This document shows positions 34,403-37,764 of a DNA stretch of 37,764 nt, in pieces. A program made the translations under genes and the position numbers. Under the pieces are notes generated by a model that made no database searches, was not told the DNA's origin, and worked only from the letters and a program-made list of their open reading frames with translations. Positions within the stretch are counted from its first letter, which is position 1. Each line of letters starts with the position of its first letter. The stretch spans positions 1 to 37,764 of the forward strand of contig MNXP01000027.1 in assembly GCA_001872625.1 (NCBI GenBank), written 5' to 3'. The stretch comes from Bacteroidetes bacterium CG2_30_33_31. Lineage in GTDB: Bacteria > Bacteroidota > Bacteroidia > Bacteroidales > UBA1556.

Positions 34403-35092
34403 ATGCAGCCACTTCAGCCCGATACCAGCTATCATATTTTCAACCATGCCAATGGGTTCGAGAATGTGTTTCGGCAGGCGGATAACTTTCGTTATTTTCT
34501 GGAGAAGTATCGGTTGCACATCTCCCCTATTGCCGAAACTTATGCCTACTGCTTGATACCCAACCATTTTCATTTGGTGGTGCAGATGTGCAAAAGTTCA
34601 GAGATTGCGAACTTGATTAGAAACAAAAATAAAACATCTTCGATTTTTTCGATTTCCTCGATATCATCAAACTTTCCCAAAGTTCCACACTTTGGGAAAG
34701 TTGAAATCGAAAAAATTGATAAAACCAAAATCAGCAACAAACAAATAGAATTATTTTTATCTAAGCAATTTGCCAATTTATTTAGCTGCTGTGCACAGAG
34801 CTTCAACAAGAAATATAAAAGAACAGGCTCATTATTTATCAAAAATTTTAAAAGAGAGCCTATTTTGGATAAAGAATATTTTATGCAAGCTGTTGCTTTT
34901 ATTCACCGCAATCCTATCCATCATCATTTTAGAAACAATTTTGAAGATTGGGAACATAGCTCATTTACAGAAATTCTTGATGGGATTTGTGATATCATTG
35001 AGCTTGATAAATTGATTAAAACCTTTGGTGGAATGGAAATTTTTATAGAAAAACATCAGAAAAGCTTAGCAATATTTGAGGATTTAGTTTAA
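34403..35092 (+). CDS. IS200-like / REP-associated (RAYT) transposase between cas9 and cas1
   Basis: The product has 229 residues starting 4 nt after the cas9 stop. The Y1_Tnp pattern is clear: YHIFNHANGFENVFRQADNF, YAYCLIPNHFHLVVQ with the HUH pair H55-F56-H57, then CAQSFNKKYKRTGSLFIKNFKR and FIHRNPIHHHF. Relatives read Y-I-H-x-N-P, with the Tyr taken as the nucleophile; here that position is F166 (TTT at 34898). The middle (about residues 75-110) is a low-complexity insert coded by a large palindrome. The first 80 codons are visibly richer in GC than cas9 or cas1. It is probably single-strand-DNA active by ancestry and may be catalytically dead now. It lies in frame with operon flow and does not disrupt its neighbours. 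Confidence 0.88.
   Translation: MQPLQPDTSYHIFNHANGFENVFRQADNFRYFLEKYRLHISPIAETYAYCLIPNHFHLVVQMCKSSEIANLIRNKNKTSSIFSISSISSNFPKVPHFGKVEIEKIDKTKISNKQIELFLSKQFANLFSCCAQSFNKKYKRTGSLFIKNFKREPILDKEYFMQAVAFIHRNPIHHHFRNNFEDWEHSSFTEILDGICDIIELDKLIKTFGGMEIFIEKHQKSLAIFEDLV
34640..34719. repeat. REP-like palindrome inside the transposase ORF
   Basis: A perfect inverted repeat AACTTTCCCAAAGT (34670-34683) / ACTTTGGGAAAGTT (34689-34702) has a 5-nt loop. It is extended outward by a second pair of arms, 34640-34656 and 34703-34719 (TCGATTTTTTCGATTTC against GAAATCGAAAAAATTGA, one mismatch), with a 13-nt one-sided bulge. Palindromes of this TTTCCCAAAGT type are dispersed in many Bacteroidota genomes, to my recollection. 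Confidence 0.85.
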
Positions 35093-35109
35093 ACGTAAAT
35101 TAATTTGCA

Positions 35110-36021
35110 ATGATTAAACGAACACTTTATTTTGGCAATCCAGCATATTTATCCGTAAAAAATGACCAATTGTCCATTAAAAGGATGGATGAAAAGTTGA
35201 ACAAGGAAATTATTACAACTGTCCCAATAGAAGATATTGGAATTATTATTATTGACAATCAGCAAATTACATGCACTCATTCAGTCTTTGAAAAGCTATT
35301 GGCAAATAATGCTGCAGTCGTAACGTGCGACTCTACTCATCATCCTACAGGGCTGCTATTACCTCTTAGCGGTAACTCCGTACAAACAGAAAGATACAAA
35401 TATCAAATTGAAGCCAGTTTACCTTTAAAAAAGCAACTTTGGCAGCAGACTATAGAAAGAAAAATTAGAAACCAAGCGATGGTGTTAAAAAAGAGGAGAA
35501 ATATGGAAGTTAATAATATGCTTTTCTGGGCTGATAGCGTAAAAAGTGGAGATTCACAAAACCACGAAGCAAGAGCAGCGGCCTTTTATTGGCAAAACCT
35601 TTTGCCCGAGGTCGATGACTTTACACGCGAAAGGTATGGCGATTATCCAAATAATTTCTTAAATTATGGATATGCCATTTTAAGAGCAACTATGGCAAGA
35701 GCTTTGATCTCCAGCGGATTGCTACCAACTTTCGGCATTTTTCACAAAAATAGATATAACGCTTATTGCTTAGCCGATGACATTATGGAGCCATATAGAC
35801 CTTACGTTGATAGAATAGTTTTAGAAATAATGGACGAATTTCCAAATCAATTTGAAATAAATAAAAATATTAAAGCCAAGCTATTACAAATTCCTGTTAT
35901 TGATATTTTTATCTCTGGTCAAAGAAGCCCTTTGATGGTAGGCATTTCACAAACTACCGCCAGCCTTCAAAAATGTTTCGAAAGTGGTTTGCGTAAGATA
36001 GTTTATCCTGAATTACAGTAG
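35110..36021 (+). CDS. cas1: CRISPR-associated integrase Cas1
   Basis: The product has 303 residues, normal for type II Cas1. The N-terminal beta domain (IKRTLYFGNPAYLSVKNDQL) is followed by the helical catalytic domain. The metal-binding triad is seen as E153 in NHEARAAAFYW, H212 in FGIFHKNRYNAYCLADD, and E227 in DIMEPYRPYVD. With Cas2 it inserts new spacers at the leader-proximal repeat. It lies 17 nt after the transposase stop and 24 nt before cas2. Confidence 0.97.
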   Translation: MIKRTLYFGNPAYLSVKNDQLSIKRMDEKLNKEIITTVPIEDIGIIIIDNQQITCTHSVFEKLLANNAAVVTCDSTHHPTGLLLPLSGNSVQTERYKYQIEASLPLKKQLWQQTIERKIRNQAMVLKKRRNMEVNNMLFWADSVKSGDSQNHEARAAAFYWQNLLPEVDDFTRERYGDYPNNFLNYGYAILRATMARALISSGLLPTFGIFHKNRYNAYCLADDIMEPYRPYVDRIVLEIMDEFPNQFEINKNIKAKLLQIPVIDIFISGQRSPLMVGISQTTASLQKCFESGLRKIVYPELQ

Positions 36022-36045
36022 ATTATACAATGAAATACAAAAATC

Positions 36046-36384
36046 ATGAATTTAGAAAAATTAAATGCTTATAGAATTATGTGGATAATGGTATTTTTTG
36101 ATTTGCCTACAGAAACGAAAAAAGAACGTAGGGCAGCAGCAAAGTTTAGAAAGGATATGATAAAGGATGGTTTTATTATGTTTCAATTTTCCATTTATAT
36201 GCGTCATTGTCCAAGCCGTGAAAATAATGAAGCACATATTAGAAGAGTGAAATCCATGCTTCCCGAATTAGGACACATTGGAATACTTACCATAACCGAT
36301 AAACAATTCGGCGATATGGAACTCTTTAACAGTGGTAAAGAAAAACTATTGCCAAAACCAACAGGTCAATTAGAAATGTTTTAA
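36046..36384 (+). CDS. cas2: CRISPR-associated protein Cas2
   Basis: The product has 112 residues. It has the ferredoxin-like fold with IMVFFDLPTET (the conserved Asp), GFIMFQFSIYMRHC, and the type II C-terminal extension GILTITDKQFGDMELF. It forms the structural core of the Cas1-Cas2 integrase. It is the last gene of the operon and is followed 7 nt later by a terminator hairpin. Confidence 0.96.
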   Translation: MNLEKLNAYRIMWIMVFFDLPTETKKERRAAAKFRKDMIKDGFIMFQFSIYMRHCPSRENNEAHIRRVKSMLPELGHIGILTITDKQFGDMELFNSGKEKLLPKPTGQLEMF

Positions 36385-36391
36385 AAATTAA

Positions 36392-36417
36392 AAAGCTCAC
36401 CAATGTTGATGAGCTTT
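36392..36417 (+). terminator. Terminator between cas2 and the CRISPR array
   Basis: AAAGCTCA (36392-36399) pairs with TGAGCTTT (36410-36417). T5 follows on the + strand after four bases, and A-rich DNA precedes it, so it could also terminate the minus-strand pre-crRNA. Confidence 0.75.
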
Positions 36418-36493
36418 ATGCTTTTTGAATATCATTTTTGATTTCTAATAATTGACTTATATTACAATATATCAGCATTTTATAGCATGGTAT

Positions 36494-37463
36494 GTTGATA
36501 ATCAATAAGACAAAGATACAATTTGAAACCAATTCACAACCGATATCAAGCTCAACATCAAGAGGAATTGGTTGATAATCAATAAGACAAAGATACAATT
36601 TGAAACCAATTCACAACAAATCAATCAGGGATAGTAATTTGGCAGGAGTTGATAATCAATAAGACAAAGATACAATTTGAAACCAATTCACAACTTGGTG
36701 TTAGCAAATCGTTGGATTTTCGTGGTTGATAATCAATAAGACAAAGATACAATTTGAAACCAATTCACAACCACTTTTTGGCTGGAACTCTTGAAGATTA
36801 TGTTGATAATCAATAAGACAAAGATACAATTTGAAACCAATTCACAACATAGCCTTCGCGATAAAGTTGACCCGCCGCGTTGATAATCAATAAGACAAAG
36901 ATACAATTTGAAACCAATTCACAACCCTTTACCATGGTTCAAAAATAAGCCGAAAGTTGATAATCAATAAGACAAAGATACAATTTGAAACCAATTCACA
37001 ACAACCAGTGGCATAATCGCTGTTAATATAAGTTGATAATCAATAAGACAAAGATACAATTTGAAACCAATTCACAACGAGACAAAATTAGATAATTTGG
37101 TAGAAAAAGTTGATAATCAATAAGACAAAGATACAATTTGAAACCAATTCACAACAGCCCTTTTGCTATTTATACTATTCAAAAAGTTGATAATCAATAA
37201 GACAAAGATACAATTTGAAACCAATTCACAACTCTCATCGTTTTCCTTATCGGTGGAATTTAGTTGATAATCAATAAGACAAAGATACAATTTGAAACCA
37301 ATTCACAACTCGAATAAGCCTTGCAATTGCATTTATCACGTTGATAATCAATAAGACAAAGATACAATTTGAAACCAATTCACAACTACATAGCCACGGA
37401 CTTTGATTCAGCAGCTGTTGATAATCAATAAGACAAAGATACAATTTGAAACCAATTCACAAC
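36494..37463 (-). CRISPR. Type II-C CRISPR array, 13 repeats and 12 spacers
   Basis: The 47-bp repeats start at 36494, 36571, 36648, 36725, 36802, 36879, 36956, 37032, 37109, 37186, 37263, 37340 and 37417. All look identical, including both terminal copies. On the + strand each begins GTTGATAATCAATAAGAC and ends TTTGAAACCAATTCACAAC. Spacers are 30 bp except spacer 7 (37003-37031), which is 29 bp. The tracrRNA anti-repeat shows that the RNA form of the repeat is the minus strand (5' GTTGTGAATTGG), so crRNAs are read leftward, towards cas2. Each repeat contains TTG-N18-TATCTTTG on that strand. By eye no spacer matches another part of the window. Confidence 0.98.
37434..37462 (-). promoter_or_regulatory. 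Promoter inside the CRISPR repeat (cas-distal copy shown)
   Basis: On the minus strand TTG (37462-37460), 18 nt and TATCTTTG (37441-37434) form a full Bacteroidota promoter. The same element recurs in all 13 repeats at repeat offsets 18-46 (+ strand). The predicted start lies about 10 nt before the spacer, inside the repeat. Confidence 0.6.
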
Positions 37464-37701
37464 AACCGCCCAGTTGCTAATAAATAGGACTCTGAGCGGT
37501 GCGCAGCACCCAGTGAGGAGTACATGTTGAACTACATCCGCTTCATGCGCTGCCGTTTGAAAAATCTTCTATGTACTTTACGAGTGGTTTGCTTATTAAT
37601 TTGGAGGGAGTGCTGAGAAATACAGATTGAATTTTAGCCTTCAGACCTTGAGATTTAGATGTTTCAATATCTTTAACTATCTTATTAGTAAATATTTCCA
37701 T
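37464..37701. other. Array-distal flank, no gene assigned
   Basis: This holds a GC-rich hairpin GGTGC-GCA-GCACC near 37499-37511 and otherwise unassigned sequence. A 63-codon minus-strand frame (37734-37543) starts only at TTG and has no recognisable family. Because crRNAs run leftward, this is where a classical leader would lie, but its base composition is not the AT-rich kind usual for leaders. Confidence 0.4.
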
Positions 37702-37728
37702 CAAAAACGGGCCTTTTAGGCCGTAAAA
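37702..37728 (-). terminator. Terminator-like hairpin at the window end
   Basis: On the minus strand ACGGCC and GGCCCGT form a stem around a short A-rich loop, followed by T5. It may end a gene lying beyond the window. Confidence 0.5.
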
Positions 37729-37764
37729 ACCCAAGCCTCATGAAGATGAAGCATTCAATTGGGA

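Noticed and set aside
34391-34842. Minus-strand frames under the transposase gene
   Set aside because: The HUH transposase on the plus strand explains this DNA. The frames arise from the palindrome and from base composition.
36416-36598. Minus-strand frame overlapping the start of the CRISPR array
   Set aside because: It is made of repeat and spacer sequence, so it is not a gene.
36541-37416. Self-targeting spacers
   Set aside because: Reading the 12 spacers against the window by eye gave no match. The check was not exhaustive and does not cover the rest of the genome.
37543-37734. 63-codon minus-strand frame beyond the array
   Set aside because: It has a TTG start only, a stop just upstream, a terminator-like hairpin inside its first codons and no family resemblance.

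Overview
The window looks like chromosome from an AT-rich member of the Bacteroidota. Four secreted proteins end in type IX secretion (T9SS) sorting domains (YPNP...G.Y..K). Many genes are preceded by the phylum-specific promoter form TTG-N~18-TAnnTTTG. The housekeeping genes (surE, lpxB, rpmH, rbfA, gpmI, a single LolC/E-like permease) and the Cas9 lineage fit the same assignment. The genus cannot be told from the sequence.

Layout. (1) Positions 1-7150 are accessory DNA. A long structured leader precedes a T9SS cargo gene that is split by one in-frame TAA, and a second T9SS cargo gene follows. Then come a large imperfect palindrome, a small unknown ORF, a HEPN-type putative RNase, and the 3' part of a group II intron on the minus strand. 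(2) Positions 7400-13550 hold a secreted M16 metallopeptidase, a SlyD-like isomerase with a repeated Cys/His metal-binding tail, and a cobalamin riboswitch in front of two T9SS-exported proteins. (3) Positions 13600-19190 run rightward: exonuclease III, then surE - small membrane protein - lpxB - SpoIID-like - amidohydrolase. (4) Positions 19290-29480 run leftward: rpmH, patatin-like lipase, LolC/E-like permease, methyltransferase, rbfA, M24 peptidase, LruC-type lipoprotein, acyltransferase and gpmI. (5) Positions 29620-37463 hold a complete type II-C CRISPR-Cas locus: tracrRNA (minus), cas9 (1493 codons), an IS200-like/REP-associated (RAYT) transposase gene lying between cas9 and cas1, cas1, cas2, and an array of 13 identical 47-bp repeats with 12 spacers.

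The CRISPR locus is the most interesting part. The tracrRNA can be read directly: an anti-repeat, a nexus-like hairpin and a terminator, on the strand opposite to cas9. This fixes crRNA transcription to the minus strand. Read that way, every repeat contains a complete Bacteroidota promoter, TTG-N18-TATCTTTG. The same boxes at the same spacing occur in front of the cobalamin riboswitch, so each crRNA may have its own start site. The transposase between cas9 and cas1 starts 4 nt after the cas9 stop. It keeps its HUH motif but has Phe where the family normally has Tyr in the Y-I-H-x-N-P motif, and it carries a perfect 14-bp-arm palindrome inside its reading frame. It may be an inactivated or domesticated passenger of the CRISPR operon.
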